The notes: generated by a model not told the origin, from the sequence alone. Shown: positions 1 through 9,625, numbered from the stretch's first letter. The stretch is DNA of 64,000 bases from Gardnerella coleohominis (GCF_002896555.1 NZ_MNLH01000001.1:394963-458962); one strand, 5' to 3'. Program-made: numbers and translations.

Positions 1-1397
1 CGGCAGTCGGCCCTTTTTTAGTGGTTCTTGGAACGTGTATTTCTAAAATAGGTGTTGCTATACAAGGGTTTTCTAAACTAGCTTTGTTTATAGGTAAAAT
101 GTTCGCAAGTTTTACTTCCGGCTCTAGTATTCTTGAAGGGTTAGGCGCTGTTTTAGGTGGAGTATCCGCGCCAATACTCGCGGTTGTTGCGGTTATTGGT
201 GTTCTGGTAGCAGCTTTTGTAACCTTATGGAACACTAACGAAGAGTTTAGAAACAGTGTTATTGCTGTTTGGGAGAAAATCAAGGAAACTTTCACCGGTT
301 TTGTTAATGGTGTTAAAGAAAAACTGTCAAGCCTTGGTATTGATTTTACGAGTATTGTTGAAGGGCTTAAAACAGTGTGGAATGGTTTGTGTGCTATTCT
401 AGCTCCACTGTTTGAAGGCGCTTTAAATTTAAGTTTTACTAGTTTCAAAACCGTTCTTGATTTAATCACAGGCGTTTTAGACGTTTTTATAGGATTGTTT
501 ACCGGTAACTGGTCTCAGCTTTGGAATGGTGTAAAAGAAATTTTTACCGCTGTTTGGAACGCGGTTAAAAACACGTTCATAACGGTATTTAACACGTTAA
601 AAAACGTTTTTAACGTGTTTTTGTCTTTCTTTGGCACTAGTTGGAACAAACTGTGGTCGAGTGTGAAAAACTTTTTCATGAATGTTTGGAATGGTATCGT
701 ATCGTTTTTCACTAACGTTTTAAACGGTATTAAAAACACTGCAACAAGTGTTTGGAATGGTATTAAAACTGCGATCATGAGCGTGGTAAACGGTATTAAA
801 ACAAGCATTTCAACAGTGTTTAATTCAGTAGCAAACATGGTTAAGTCTGTGTTTAACGGTATTAAAAACACGGTTGTGTCAGTTTGGAATGGTATTAAAA
901 ACGCTATCATCACTCCGATTGAAGCGGCGAAAAACAAGGTTAAAGCAGTAATCGACGCTATAACAGGGTTTTTCTCTGGCATAAAACTTAGTCTTCCTCA
1001 TATTAAACTGCCTCATTTTAGTATTAAAGGACAATTCTCTCTTACGCCACCGTCTGTACCGTATCTTGCTATCGACTGGTATAAGAAAGCAATGAATAAG
1101 CCGATGCTGTTAAACGGGGCGACTATTTTCGGTGAGAAAAACGGGCGTATGCTTGGCGGCGGTGAAAAAGGCCCGGAAGTGATCATGGGGCTTGATACTT
1201 TGCAGAATATGAGCGCGGGAGCGAACACGCAAATGCTTAGTGTTATGAACCAGATTCTAGCGATTATGGACGCGTATTTCCCACAGTTTTCCAACCAGAG
1301 TATTGTGCTCGACACTGGCGAACTAGTGGGTGGTATCGCGCACAGGATGGACAGTGAGCTTTTCAAGCTTCAAACAAGAAAAACAAGGGGGTGGTAA
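1..1397 (+). CDS. Phage tail tape measure protein, C-terminal part (cut by left window edge)
   Basis: The reading frame is open from the first bases of the window, so the gene begins upstream and only about 465 residues are seen. The tape measure protein sets tail length in siphoviruses and lies inside the tail tube. What is visible fits: hydrophobic segments near the start, then many repeats built around WNGI and NGIK (about positions 520-910) at roughly 11-residue spacing, typical of tape measure proteins. The stop at 1395-1397 overlaps the ribosome binding region of the next tail gene. Family assignment is strong from the repeats and from the two tail genes that follow. Confidence 0.88.
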   Translation, partial: AVGPFLVVLGTCISKIGVAIQGFSKLALFIGKMFASFTSGSSILEGLGAVLGGVSAPILAVVAVIGVLVAAFVTLWNTNEEFRNSVIAVWEKIKETFTGFVNGVKEKLSSLGIDFTSIVEGLKTVWNGLCAILAPLFEGALNLSFTSFKTVLDLITGVLDVFIGLFTGNWSQLWNGVKEIFTAVWNAVKNTFITVFNTLKNVFNVFLSFFGTSWNKLWSSVKNFFMNVWNGIVSFFTNVLNGIKNTATSVWNGIKTAIMSVVNGIKTSISTVFNSVANMVKSVFNGIKNTVVSVWNGIKNAIITPIEAAKNKVKAVIDAITGFFSGIKLSLPHIKLPHFSIKGQFSLTPPSVPYLAIDWYKKAMNKPMLLNGATIFGEKNGRMLGGGEKGPEVIMGLDTLQNMSAGANTQMLSVMNQILAIMDAYFPQFSNQSIVLDTGELVGGIAHRMDSELFKLQTRKTRGW

Positions 1398-1399
1398 AA

Positions 1400-2062
1400 G
1401 TGTATGGGATGCTAATAAACGGGTTGCATAGTTTTAACGATCTAGGGCTTGTTGCTACAAGCCGTCCACGCGTTCAACTTCCAGAACCTAAATTAGAGTA
1501 TTTGCAAATACCAGGCAGGCAGGAAAGTATTGATATTAGTGAAAGTCTTGCCGGTGAAGTGTTATACGAGATGCGTGAAGGCTGTTTCGAATTCATTGTT
1601 GCAAACAAAAACAAGTGGAGTGAAACATGCCATAGGGTTAAAACGTTAATCCACGGTAAGAGTGTGAAACTGTCTCTTGATGATGAACCATTGTTCTACT
1701 ATCAGGGTCGAATGTGGGTTAGTGGTTTTAAATCGGATAAAAACTATTCAACTCTCACACTCAACTATAAGCTGCAACCATATAAGTATAGTGTAGATGA
1801 TTCGGATGGGGTTCACACAATATGGGGTGTGCAAGTAGATGATAAGCGGGAAATAACACTCGTTCACGATTTTGACATGACGCTGATTCCAGAATTTAAC
1901 AACCTGTCATCTAACAGTATGCTACTGGATTCTAATGGTAAAAAGTATGAGATTAAAACAGGTGTTAACCGTTTCCCACAGCTTCGTTCAAAAATAAGCA
2001 TGAGTTTAACATTCGTTGGAAACGGGATGGTAAATATTTCCTATAAAAGGGGGTGGTTGTGA
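1400..2062 (+). CDS. Phage distal tail protein (Dit-like)
   Basis: This 220-residue protein lies between the tape measure and the tail endopeptidase gene, the usual place of the distal tail protein that forms the hub at the tail tip. Its N-terminus (YGMLINGLHSFNDLGL) and the middle PGRQESIDISESL resemble Dit/phage tail family proteins. I place the start at the GTG at 1400, preceded by AAGGGGGTGG with 5 bases of spacing. A GTG at 1391 is in frame but would lie inside that ribosome binding site. The same AAGGGGGTGG motif precedes the next gene, which supports the choice. Function is inferred from family and gene order. Confidence 0.8.
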   Translation: MYGMLINGLHSFNDLGLVATSRPRVQLPEPKLEYLQIPGRQESIDISESLAGEVLYEMREGCFEFIVANKNKWSETCHRVKTLIHGKSVKLSLDDEPLFYYQGRMWVSGFKSDKNYSTLTLNYKLQPYKYSVDDSDGVHTIWGVQVDDKREITLVHDFDMTLIPEFNNLSSNSMLLDSNGKKYEIKTGVNRFPQLRSKISMSLTFVGNGMVNISYKRGWL

Positions 2063-4882
2063 GTGTACAGGATCATGCTTGACGGTAATACGATTTACTA
2101 TCCGAATGATGATAAAGCGGTACTTGATGATATTACGTTAAACTTGGAGCTTAACACTGCGGGAACGTTAACGTTTACTTGCCCGAGTCAAAACCCTTGC
2201 TATGAGCTTATTAAAAACCGGAAATCAATAGTAAGCGTGTGGCGTGACGATGAGGAGATTTTCTTCGGCGAGGTTAGAGAGCAAGTAAAAGACTTGTATG
2301 GTAGTAAGAAAGTAACTTGCGTAGGGTTGTTAACTTATTTAGCGGATAGTATTCAACCTCAGAAAGAATATCATGATCAGAGTTCCTACCAGCTTTTAGA
2401 AAAACTTTTACAAGCTCATAACAGTCAGGTAGATGATTATAAGAAAATAAGAATTGGTTTCGTCACCGTATCTGACTCGAATGATTCGCTCTACAGGTTT
2501 ACTAATTTTGAAACCACGCTTGAAGCGATTATGGGTAAAATGGTTGAAAAGCTTGGCGGATATTTGCGTCTTAGGAAAGAAGACGGGAAACTTTACTTAG
2601 ATTACCTGCATTTGGAGGAAATAGGGAAAGCTACAAGCCAGCATATTAGTTTCGGCTTGAACCTGCTTGAATACGCGGAAAACCTTTCAGCAGAGGATGT
2701 TACTACAGCGGTTATTCCTCTCGGCAAAGAGTTGGAAAACGAGAATGGTGAAAACGAGGTTCTTAAAAAGCATGTTGATATTACTTCAATAAACAATGGG
2801 AAAAACTATATAGTATCTCGTGAAGCGCAAAAAACATTCGGCTGGGTTTGTAAAGTTATTAATTTCAATAATGTGACAGTTCCAACTAATCTTATGCGCA
2901 AAGCTACTAAATGGTTACAGGATAACCAGTTTGAGCATGTAGAAATAAGCCTTAGCGCGGTTGACTTATCCGAGTTAGGTTTACATTATGCGACGATTAA
3001 GTGTGGGGATAGGGTTCGTTGCCTCGCTCCACAATTTGGCATGGACCGTGTGTTTCCTGTAGTAAAAAAGACTATACCGATTCAAAAACCAGGCGAAGTT
3101 AGAATCGTGCTTGCGAGCAGGATTTCTAAAGGGTATGTGCAAAACGTGTCGCATGCTGTTCAAACGTTAAAAGAAGAAGCGGTTGAAGCTAGAAAAATTG
3201 ATAACGAGCGTGTTAAAGCTGCGATCGATAATATTAAAGCGCAAATGGGTAATTCTCAAAGCGGCTATAAGATAAGCGAATACGATAGTAAAGGCATGTG
3301 GGTTCGTGACCTTTACATGGATACGCCTGATAAAAACACTGCTACGAAAGTGTTACAGGTTAACATGAATGGTATTGCTGGAAGCCATAACGGTTTTTCA
3401 GGGCCTTACAATACTGCGATGACTCTTGACGGCATGGTGTATGGTGACAGGATTATCGGGCATTCGATTGACGCGGAAAAACTTTCAGTTTCTTACACTT
3501 CGCAGGTAGAAAAGCAGATTAGTAAAGCAAAAAACGAGGCTATAAAAGACACTGGTAGGAGGCTTGAAAACTATTACACGATAAGTGAAATCAACACGAA
3601 ACTAAATGTTACAGACGGTAAGATTGAGGCTGGTGTTGAAAGCGTTAACCATAGTCTTAAACAGAAAAACGGTAACTATTACGGTTCGTATACTCCAAGC
3701 CATTTTAACGCTCCTATGAGCTTGTGGCTGACTGATAGTGAAAAAATGCAGCATGTTGGTGATTTTTTCTACGACACGTCAACCGGCTACGCTTACAGGC
3801 TTATTGTTAAGCAGGAAAGTTTAGCCGTAAAATTTAATGAGAAGTCGCACACGGAATCAGCTTTTGACGATTTTGTAGACATTTTTTACAAGTATGAGGA
3901 TAAAATTTACGCTATACCGGGTTTAACTGGTGAAAAAATTTCTGGCGCGACAGTGTTTGTTCCATCAAGTGAGTTTTGGCTACATTTTAGAACTAACTGG
4001 TCTCCGTTTGACAATTATGGTTTTAAGATTGATAGCATTAAAAAAGAGTATTCAGGAGAAATTTCAGGATACGTGTCTAAACTGCCTGAAGATATTAACA
4101 TTATTGAGGTTGAAGGTGAAAATTATCCTGAGTCTGAACACCCGTATAAAGGTGGAACAAGCAAACTATGGCATTACGTTTCCGCTGACAGTATAAGTAG
4201 TTTTAGAACGTTCGATTGGCTGAGAGTTAAAGATAAAGATATTGAGGCTGCTAAATTCACGGCTGATAAGGCTATTTCTAAACTAACCATAGTAGAAGAT
4301 TCCATATCTTCAATGGTTAAAAAAGGTGATTTTGGTAGTTTCATGCAGCAAAACTATAACAGTTTCCTTCTCGGGTTTAACCATTCGAGTAAATACGTGC
4401 AAATAACACCCGGGCAGATAGAGCTTTACGATGGTGAAGTTGATGAGGATCATAAAAGAGCTGTTTTTGATAAAAACGGGAACAACTTCTACCGTAACGG
4501 CGTGTATATTGGCTATGTTGGAACCGGCGAGTGGGAAGAAGATAATTCTCACAAGGGTCTAGTTTTTCATCTTACTAACGACGGAAAGTATATGGCTTTC
4601 GCGCAACGTAAAACGGCTGATGAAGAAACATACGCTACTATGCTGTGTTTTTCACGTTCACAAAGCATTTATAAAGAGTATGGTATTCACGCTGGATGCA
4701 ACTTTTACATGCATGGTAACAAGATTATAGATCCTGTTTGGCAAGACGGTGCAGGAGTAGACGCGGATATTAACTATGTGCAGATTATTGAAATGAACCA
4801 GGATGGGAAAGCTTCAAAATGGGGTTCTAACGCTCACATGGTGTTTAAAAACGGGATACTCATGAAAGTTAAATACTATTAA
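2063..4882 (+). CDS. Phage tail endopeptidase / tail tip protein (Tal-like)
   Basis: A 939-residue phage structural protein. Residues 1-370 look like the prophage tail endopeptidase family (baseplate/tail tip, Tal): an N-terminal beta-rich domain with VSVWRDDEEIFFGEV and a later HVEISLSAVDLSELG segment. A short coiled coil follows (about residues 368-400). The C-terminal half contains a receptor-binding-like beta-rich region ending at YVQIIEMNQDGK. The start is GTG with AAAGGGGGTGG upstream. It likely plugs the tail and contacts the host cell. The C-terminal half is not recognised and is probably the host-specific part. Confidence 0.8.
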   Translation: MYRIMLDGNTIYYPNDDKAVLDDITLNLELNTAGTLTFTCPSQNPCYELIKNRKSIVSVWRDDEEIFFGEVREQVKDLYGSKKVTCVGLLTYLADSIQPQKEYHDQSSYQLLEKLLQAHNSQVDDYKKIRIGFVTVSDSNDSLYRFTNFETTLEAIMGKMVEKLGGYLRLRKEDGKLYLDYLHLEEIGKATSQHISFGLNLLEYAENLSAEDVTTAVIPLGKELENENGENEVLKKHVDITSINNGKNYIVSREAQKTFGWVCKVINFNNVTVPTNLMRKATKWLQDNQFEHVEISLSAVDLSELGLHYATIKCGDRVRCLAPQFGMDRVFPVVKKTIPIQKPGEVRIVLASRISKGYVQNVSHAVQTLKEEAVEARKIDNERVKAAIDNIKAQMGNSQSGYKISEYDSKGMWVRDLYMDTPDKNTATKVLQVNMNGIAGSHNGFSGPYNTAMTLDGMVYGDRIIGHSIDAEKLSVSYTSQVEKQISKAKNEAIKDTGRRLENYYTISEINTKLNVTDGKIEAGVESVNHSLKQKNGNYYGSYTPSHFNAPMSLWLTDSEKMQHVGDFFYDTSTGYAYRLIVKQESLAVKFNEKSHTESAFDDFVDIFYKYEDKIYAIPGLTGEKISGATVFVPSSEFWLHFRTNWSPFDNYGFKIDSIKKEYSGEISGYVSKLPEDINIIEVEGENYPESEHPYKGGTSKLWHYVSADSISSFRTFDWLRVKDKDIEAAKFTADKAISKLTIVEDSISSMVKKGDFGSFMQQNYNSFLLGFNHSSKYVQITPGQIELYDGEVDEDHKRAVFDKNGNNFYRNGVYIGYVGTGEWEEDNSHKGLVFHLTNDGKYMAFAQRKTADEETYATMLCFSRSQSIYKEYGIHAGCNFYMHGNKIIDPVWQDGAGVDADINYVQIIEMNQDGKASKWGSNAHMVFKNGILMKVKYY

Positions 4883-4929
4883 AAAACGCGGAAGTGAAGC
4901 GCGGAAGTGAAAGTAGAGGAGAATTTGTT

Positions 4930-5112
4930 ATGGAGAAACTAATTATTCACACAAACAAAATAGTGGCTAATAAAGGCACGCGCTTAAAAGACGTGACAGA
5001 AAGTATTACAACACCTGTAGTTGATAATACGAAAATTTTATGCGAAATCAGCCACAAGCTGGATATTATTCTAAAAAGATTGGAGGAGAGTAGTGGTAAA
5101 ACCGACAATTAG
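4930..5112 (+). CDS. Small phage protein of unknown function (60 aa)
   Basis: A short gene between the tail tip gene and the lysis genes. I chose the ATG at 4930 because AGAGGAG lies about 8 bases upstream; an earlier in-frame ATG at 4894 has no such site. The product (MEKLIIHTNKIVANKG...) is hydrophilic with a helical C-terminus and no recognisable domain. Its end overlaps the start of the next gene by 20 bases, so the two are probably cotranslated. Position suggests a tail or lysis accessory role, but the sequence gives no function. Confidence 0.6.
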   Translation: MEKLIIHTNKIVANKGTRLKDVTESITTPVVDNTKILCEISHKLDIILKRLEESSGKTDN

Positions 5113-5464
5113 CTACGCGGTAGCTGTGCAAAAATATAAGGCTGAGTTAAACGAAAAAATAGTCGAGTTGAATAAGCAAATACCAATACCTACTTACATG
5201 ATAGAAGGCATTGTTGCAAGCGTATTATCTGATATGCGTTCGGCAGTGATTGCGGAAAACTCGATGGAATATGAAGTGTATGTGAAACAGTTAGAAGACT
5301 ATTTTAATTCTAGAGAACGCGAACTTAACGACGAGATTTTGAAAATAAAAGCCGAAAAAGCCGAAAAAGACGAAAAAGATGAAAAAGATGAAAAAGATGA
5401 AGCGGCTGGGAAAAGTGTAAAAGATGAAATGGTTGATGAAGGTGAAAAAGATGGTAAGGAGTAG
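5093..5464 (+). CDS. Small phage protein with Lys/Asp/Glu repeat tail (123 aa)
   Basis: The start is GTG at 5093 preceded by GGAGGAG. The N-terminal 80 residues are predicted helical (KAELNEKIVELNKQIP). The C-terminus is a charged tandem run of EKDEKD units from near-identical 9-base DNA repeats at about 5350-5400, which are prone to length change by slippage. No family was recognised. Such a gene just upstream of holin in actinobacterial and firmicute prophages is usually annotated hypothetical. It ends before a strong terminator, closing the tail gene transcription unit. Confidence 0.6.
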   Translation: MVKPTISYAVAVQKYKAELNEKIVELNKQIPIPTYMIEGIVASVLSDMRSAVIAENSMEYEVYVKQLEDYFNSRERELNDEILKIKAEKAEKDEKDEKDEKDEAAGKSVKDEMVDEGEKDGKE

Positions 5465-5532
5465 TCATGTGTTGAAAAATAATATCAGTCGAAATACTGA
5501 AAAGCTGAAATGCTGAAATGCTGAAATGTTAG

Positions 5533-5567
5533 GGCAGGTGTGGGTTAAACCATGCCTGCCATTTTTT
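5533..5567 (+). terminator. Rho-independent terminator between tail and lysis genes
   Basis: GGCAGGTGTGG pairs with CCATGCCTGCC (two G-T wobbles) around a short loop, followed by six T residues. Three copies of CTGAAATG lie just upstream (about 5505-5528). Confidence 0.85.
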
Positions 5568-5640
5568 ATTACTTTCTACTTTTTACTTTTTGTTTTTATA
5601 AGAGTACTGGCAAATGTTAGGAAAACTTGTAAGGAGAATT

Positions 5641-6060
5641 ATGAGAGGATTTTGGAATAGTGCTCAACTGGCTTTCACACTAGTAGGCGGCTGGCTGGGA
5701 TACTTTTTAGGCGGGTGCGACGGGCTGATCCTCGCACTCGTTTTATTTGTGGTAACGGATTATATTACAGGCGTGATGTGTGCGGTCACGGATAAGAAAC
5801 TGTCTAGCAGCATTGGTTTTAAGGGCATCTTTAGAAAGGTGCTCATTTTTATGCTTGTTGGCATAGCAAACATTATAGATTTTCATGTTTTGAAACAAGG
5901 AAGCGTGATTAGAACCGCAGTAATTTTCTTCTACCTATCTAACGAAGGATTATCTTTAACCGAAAACGCGGCTCACCTGGGGCTTCCCGTGCCTGAGAAA
6001 TTAAAAAACGTTTTAGAACAATTACACGACAAGAACAGAAAGGACAATACTCATGAGTAA
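5641..6060 (+). CDS. Phage holin (holin 4/1, Cph1-type family)
   Basis: A 139-residue membrane protein with three or four hydrophobic segments and the family hallmark TDYITGVMCAVTDKKLSSS followed by GFKGIFRKV. Holins of this type open the host membrane to release the lysin. The ATG at 5641 is preferred: AAGGAG sits five bases upstream, while the earlier in-frame ATG at 5614 has no ribosome binding site. Its last 8 bases overlap the lysin start at 6053, the usual compact holin-lysin arrangement. Confidence 0.9.
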   Translation: MRGFWNSAQLAFTLVGGWLGYFLGGCDGLILALVLFVVTDYITGVMCAVTDKKLSSSIGFKGIFRKVLIFMLVGIANIIDFHVLKQGSVIRTAVIFFYLSNEGLSLTENAAHLGLPVPEKLKNVLEQLHDKNRKDNTHE

Positions 6061-6826
6061 AAAAGGAATAGACGTATCAGAGTGGCAGGGTGACATTGAT
6101 TTCAACGCGGTGAAAGCATCCGGCGTTGAGTTTGTGATCATTCGAGCAGGATACGGTATCGGATGCAAAGACAAGTGGTTTGAACAGAACTATCGTAAAG
6201 CAAAAACAGCTGGTCTTGACGTGGGAGCCTACTGGTATTCGTACGCAAACTCTGGTTTTGAGGCGGCTGAAGAGGCTCAAAGCTGTGCGAACATGCTTTC
6301 AGGTAAGAGTTTTGAGTATCCTGTTTACTTTGATTTGGAAGAAAAAAGCCAGCTTAACCGTGGGCGAGCTTTCTGCGATTCGCTGATTACCAGTTTTTGC
6401 AATAAGCTGGAAACTTGCGGGTATTATGCAGGCTTTTACACCTCGCTTTCAACCGCTAATAATCTTGTGTCATCTCATGTTAGAAACCGTTACGCTTTGT
6501 GGATCGCACAGTGGAACACGCACTGCAGTTATCAAGGCTCGTATGGTCTTTGGCAATACTCGTCAAGTGGCAGTGTGCCTGGAGTAGCCGGCAGAGTTGA
6601 CATGGATTATGCTTACGTGGATTATCCGAGCATTATTAAAAACGCTGGATTAAACGGGTGTAAAAACGGCGGCTCTGACCAAGCTGCGCGCACGTCAAGT
6701 ATTGATGAGGTGGCGCGAGAAGTTATTAACGGCGCGTGGGGTAACGGTAGCACGCGTAAACAGCGTTTAACTTCTGCCGGATACGATTATGCTACGGTAC
6801 AAAAACGAGTAAACGAACTCTTGTAA
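6053..6826 (+). CDS. Phage endolysin, GH25 lysozyme with Cpl-7 repeat
   Basis: A 257-residue cell wall hydrolase. Residues 1-200 are a glycoside hydrolase family 25 muramidase domain: GIDVSEWQG with D7 near the start, and YFDLEEK with D94 and E96 as the likely catalytic acid pair. Residues about 217-257 form one Cpl-7-type wall-binding repeat (EVAREVINGAWGNG then AGYDYATVQKRVNELL). There is no signal peptide, so export depends on the overlapping upstream holin. It would cut peptidoglycan at the end of the phage cycle. Domains are complete and the gene looks intact. Confidence 0.95.
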   Translation: MSKKGIDVSEWQGDIDFNAVKASGVEFVIIRAGYGIGCKDKWFEQNYRKAKTAGLDVGAYWYSYANSGFEAAEEAQSCANMLSGKSFEYPVYFDLEEKSQLNRGRAFCDSLITSFCNKLETCGYYAGFYTSLSTANNLVSSHVRNRYALWIAQWNTHCSYQGSYGLWQYSSSGSVPGVAGRVDMDYAYVDYPSIIKNAGLNGCKNGGSDQAARTSSIDEVAREVINGAWGNGSTRKQRLTSAGYDYATVQKRVNELL

Positions 6827-6843
6827 AACAGTTTGAAACATGT

Positions 6844-6893
6844 AAAGCCCGAGGCTTGTTCCTACATTGGAGCAATCCTCGGGCTTTTTTTAT
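6844..6893 (+). terminator. Terminator after the lysin gene
   Basis: AAAGCCCGAGG and CCTCGGGCTTT form an 11-pair stem that extends further through wobble pairs, followed by a long T run. Confidence 0.92.
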
Positions 6894-6977
6894 TTTTTTT
6901 TTAAGGTTAAATTGTCAAGTCAAGAGGTTAAAAAACACTGTTTTTTCTTTGCCTGTGATGTAAGGAGGCACAGGCAA

Positions 6978-7388
6978 ATGAATGTGGAAGAAAAACAGCA
7001 AGTCAAATTACTAAGAGATGAAGGTCTTAGCTATACGCAGATTGCAAACCGTATGGATGTTTCCGTTAATACGATTAAAAGCTACTGCAAACGTAATAGT
7101 CTAGGCGTAATCCAGTCTATGAAAACACAGACGGAATTATGTGAATCTTGTTCAAAACCAATTAAGCAAAACACAGGAAGAAAAGTTAAACGTTTCTGTT
7201 CTGACGCGTGTAGAAACACGTGGTGGAACAAGCATACACAGTTGGTAAAAAGACAGGCAAACTATGAGTGTGCTTGTCTTAACTGCAAAAATTCTTTTAT
7301 CTCTTACGGTAATAAAACCAGAAAATACTGCTGCCACGCCTGCTATATAGAACATCGTTTTGGAGGTGAGCATCATGCAAATAAGTAA
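6978..7388 (+). CDS. HTH protein with two zinc-ribbon motifs, recombination module
   Basis: A 136-residue protein. Residues 1-45 form a sigma-70-like helix-turn-helix (LRDEGLSYTQIANRMDVSVN...). Then come two Cys clusters, CESCSKP...FCSDAC and CLNCKNSF...CCHACY, which look like paired zinc fingers. The start at 6978 has TAAGGAGGCAC upstream. Similar small HTH/zinc proteins commonly precede tandem serine recombinases in firmicute mobile elements, and here two more small or large recombination genes follow with overlap. It could be a regulator or recombination directionality factor; that role is inference. Confidence 0.7.
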   Translation: MNVEEKQQVKLLRDEGLSYTQIANRMDVSVNTIKSYCKRNSLGVIQSMKTQTELCESCSKPIKQNTGRKVKRFCSDACRNTWWNKHTQLVKRQANYECACLNCKNSFISYGNKTRKYCCHACYIEHRFGGEHHANK

Positions 7389-7587
7389 TGATGTTCACGG
7401 GCTAAAGGATGTTAAAGCGAGAGCTTGGACAAAAGAGAGTATGCAGGCGGATTTTCGTTTTGAAATAGCCGAAAAACTTACCGCTTCACTCTTTAAAAAA
7501 GGGCTTATCAGCGAGCAAGAAAAAGAAAAAATAAGCCGTCTTAACAGGGAAAAATTTCACCCGTTTTACAAGGAATTATTGGGTTAA
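7375..7587 (+). CDS. Small SHOCT-like protein next to recombinases (70 aa)
   Basis: The start is the ATG at 7375 with TGGAGGTGAG upstream, overlapping the previous gene by 14 bases. The product ends with KKGLISEQEKEKISRLNREKFHPF, resembling the short SHOCT-type proteins (GLIs-x-EEY...KY.P) that typically sit immediately before tandem serine recombinases in prophages and conjugative elements. Its biochemical function is not known. Context suggests an accessory role in excision or integration. Confidence 0.6.
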   Translation: MQISNDVHGLKDVKARAWTKESMQADFRFEIAEKLTASLFKKGLISEQEKEKISRLNREKFHPFYKELLG

Positions 7588-7648
7588 AAGCTTGATAAAC
7601 ACTGCTTTTAGAGTGATGAATAGTATTAGCTGAAAGTGAGGGGAAATA

Positions 7649-9244
7649 GTGAAAGAGATAATAAAAATAGACTCTACAATGCGAAAAACTGGTTTTGAGA
7701 AAAAGACGCGGGTTGCAGCGTATGCGAGAGTTTCTAGTGATAGTGATGAGCAGCTTCTCAGTCTAGAAGTGCAAAAGGAGCATTACGAAAACTATATTAA
7801 GTCTAATCCCTGCTGGGAGTATGCGGGGCTTTACTTTGACGAGGGTATTAGCGGCACGAAAATCGGTAAGCGTGAAAGTCTTAAACAACTGCTTAAAGAC
7901 TGTCAGAGCGGTCAGATAGACAGGATTATTACAAAGTCTATTAGTAGGCTTGCAAGAAACACGGTTGACTGTCTTGAAATAGTTAGAAAACTTACCGGTC
8001 TCGGTATTTATTTGTATTTTGAGAAAGAAAACATTGATACCGAGCATATGAGTTCAGAGCTTATGCTTTCTATCCTGAGTTCTATTGCGCAAAGCGAGTC
8101 AAAATCCATCTCGGAAAACAACACGTGGGCAATTCAAAAACGGTTCGAAAACGGAACCTTCGTCATTTCCTGCCCTGCGTATGGGTATAAAAACGAGAAT
8201 AAGAAAATGATTATAGTTCCCGAGCAAGCCAGGGTAGTAAAAGAAATTTTCAACATGGCTCTTTCCGGCATGGGTGGAGAAGCAATAGCACGAGTATTGA
8301 CCGATAAAAAGATTCCAACTAAAAAGGGCGGAAGTTGGACTTCAAGTACCGTGAATGCTATTTTGACTAATAAAACATACACAGGGGATGTGATTTTTCA
8401 AAAGACATTTACAGACGATAATTTTAACCGTCATAAAAACTGTGGCGAGAAACAACAGTATGTTATTGAAAACCATCACGAGGCTATCATCAGTCATGAA
8501 ACTTTTAATCTTGTAAAAGAGATTATCGCGTGGAGAAGAAGTGAAAATAATATAGTATGTGGTAGTGGTAAGTACAATAAGCTTTATGCGTTTTCAGGTA
8601 AAATTCGTTGTGGTGAGTGTGGAAGCAAGTGTAAAAGACGAATAATTTATCAACATAATAAGGCGTATGGCATATGGGTTTGTATAACGCATCTTGAAGA
8701 TATTCATGCTTGTTCACAAAAGTCTGTTATGGAAAGTTATCTTAAAATTTCCTTCCTGCAAATGTTAAACAAGTTAAAAGCAGGATACGTTCAAATGTTG
8801 ACTCCTCTCGTAGAAAGTTTGAGAGGTGTGAATAATAAAGACGGTTTGAACAAGGTTATCGAACTCGAAGAAAAAATAGCTAAATTGCAAGAACAAGAGC
8901 AAGTACTCAGTAAGCTTTTAGCCGGTGGCTATATTGAGATGGATTCCTACTATCTGGAAAGCAATCAGCTTAAAACGGAAATGGATACTTGTCTTAAGGA
9001 AAAACTTAAGCTTTCCAACAGTTTAAACGGTAACTTAACGCACTTAAACGAGGTGCAAAAACTTCAACGGTTCGTAAGTGTCACAGAAGTATTTAGCGAG
9101 TTTAAGGATGAGGATTTTCTGGATTTTGTAGACGATGTCGTAGTTAAAAGCAGAACAAGATTTCTTTTTATTTTGAAATGTGGATTGGAATTAGAAGAAG
9201 AGGTGAAAGAAACATGGCACGCATCCCATATGGTTACAGAATAG
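7649..9244 (+). CDS. Large serine recombinase (first of set)
   Basis: A 531-residue site-specific recombinase. The N-terminal resolvase domain has AYARVSSDSDEQ with the catalytic serine at about residue 29. Arg-containing SISRLARN follows at about residue 90. The central recombinase domain runs from about residue 165 (YGYKNENKK...). A zinc ribbon (CGECGSKC ... C) lies near residue 325, followed by a coiled-coil region. GTG at 7649 is chosen for the upstream GAGGGGAAA. It would integrate or excise the phage element together with the recombinase that follows. Its last 31 bases overlap the next gene. Confidence 0.93.
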   Translation: MKEIIKIDSTMRKTGFEKKTRVAAYARVSSDSDEQLLSLEVQKEHYENYIKSNPCWEYAGLYFDEGISGTKIGKRESLKQLLKDCQSGQIDRIITKSISRLARNTVDCLEIVRKLTGLGIYLYFEKENIDTEHMSSELMLSILSSIAQSESKSISENNTWAIQKRFENGTFVISCPAYGYKNENKKMIIVPEQARVVKEIFNMALSGMGGEAIARVLTDKKIPTKKGGSWTSSTVNAILTNKTYTGDVIFQKTFTDDNFNRHKNCGEKQQYVIENHHEAIISHETFNLVKEIIAWRRSENNIVCGSGKYNKLYAFSGKIRCGECGSKCKRRIIYQHNKAYGIWVCITHLEDIHACSQKSVMESYLKISFLQMLNKLKAGYVQMLTPLVESLRGVNNKDGLNKVIELEEKIAKLQEQEQVLSKLLAGGYIEMDSYYLESNQLKTEMDTCLKEKLKLSNSLNGNLTHLNEVQKLQRFVSVTEVFSEFKDEDFLDFVDDVVVKSRTRFLFILKCGLELEEEVKETWHASHMVTE

Positions 9245-9624
9245 TAGACGGTAAAGCGGTTATAGATGAAGTAAAAGCTCAAGAAGTAAGAGAGTTTTTT
9301 TGTTTCTATCTTGAATTTAAAAATATTTCTCAAGCTGCTAAAAAATCAGGTATAAAAAGGGATTGGCCAGTCACGGGCAAAATTCTTAGCAAGAAATTGT
9401 ATTTAGGAACAGAGTTTTATCCTCAGATTATCGATGAGGATATGTTTAGACAAGTGCAACAAATAAGGCATGAGAATGCTATCAGGAATCATCGTTATAA
9501 AGAGCCTAAGCCAATAAAGGAAATTCGGCTTATTACAAGCTACCAGTTAGAAAAGGTAGAAAAGAAATATGATGATCCTTATCGTCAAGCAGTATACGCG
9601 TACAGTCAAATCAAGGAGGTGTAA
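9214..9624 (+). CDS. Recombinase-domain-only protein (136 aa), no catalytic domain
   Basis: [18 protein letters not shown] and the following [14 protein letters not shown]...ISQAAKKSG match the central DNA-binding recombinase domain of large serine recombinases, but there is no resolvase domain and no catalytic serine. It is sandwiched between two full recombinases and overlaps the first by 31 bases, so it is not an obvious frameshift product. A short domain-only middle gene between two recombinases is a recurring arrangement in firmicute elements. It may act as a DNA-binding partner or directionality factor; that is inference. Confidence 0.75.
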   Translation: MARIPYGYRIVDGKAVIDEVKAQEVREFFCFYLEFKNISQAAKKSGIKRDWPVTGKILSKKLYLGTEFYPQIIDEDMFRQVQQIRHENAIRNHRYKEPKPIKEIRLITSYQLEKVEKKYDDPYRQAVYAYSQIKEV

Positions 9625-9625
9625 A

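Noticed and set aside
515..982. Long minus-strand frame (155 codons) inside the tape measure gene
   Set aside because: It is the mirror of the WNGIK repeat region; periodic DNA gives long open frames on the other strand, and there is no ribosome binding site.
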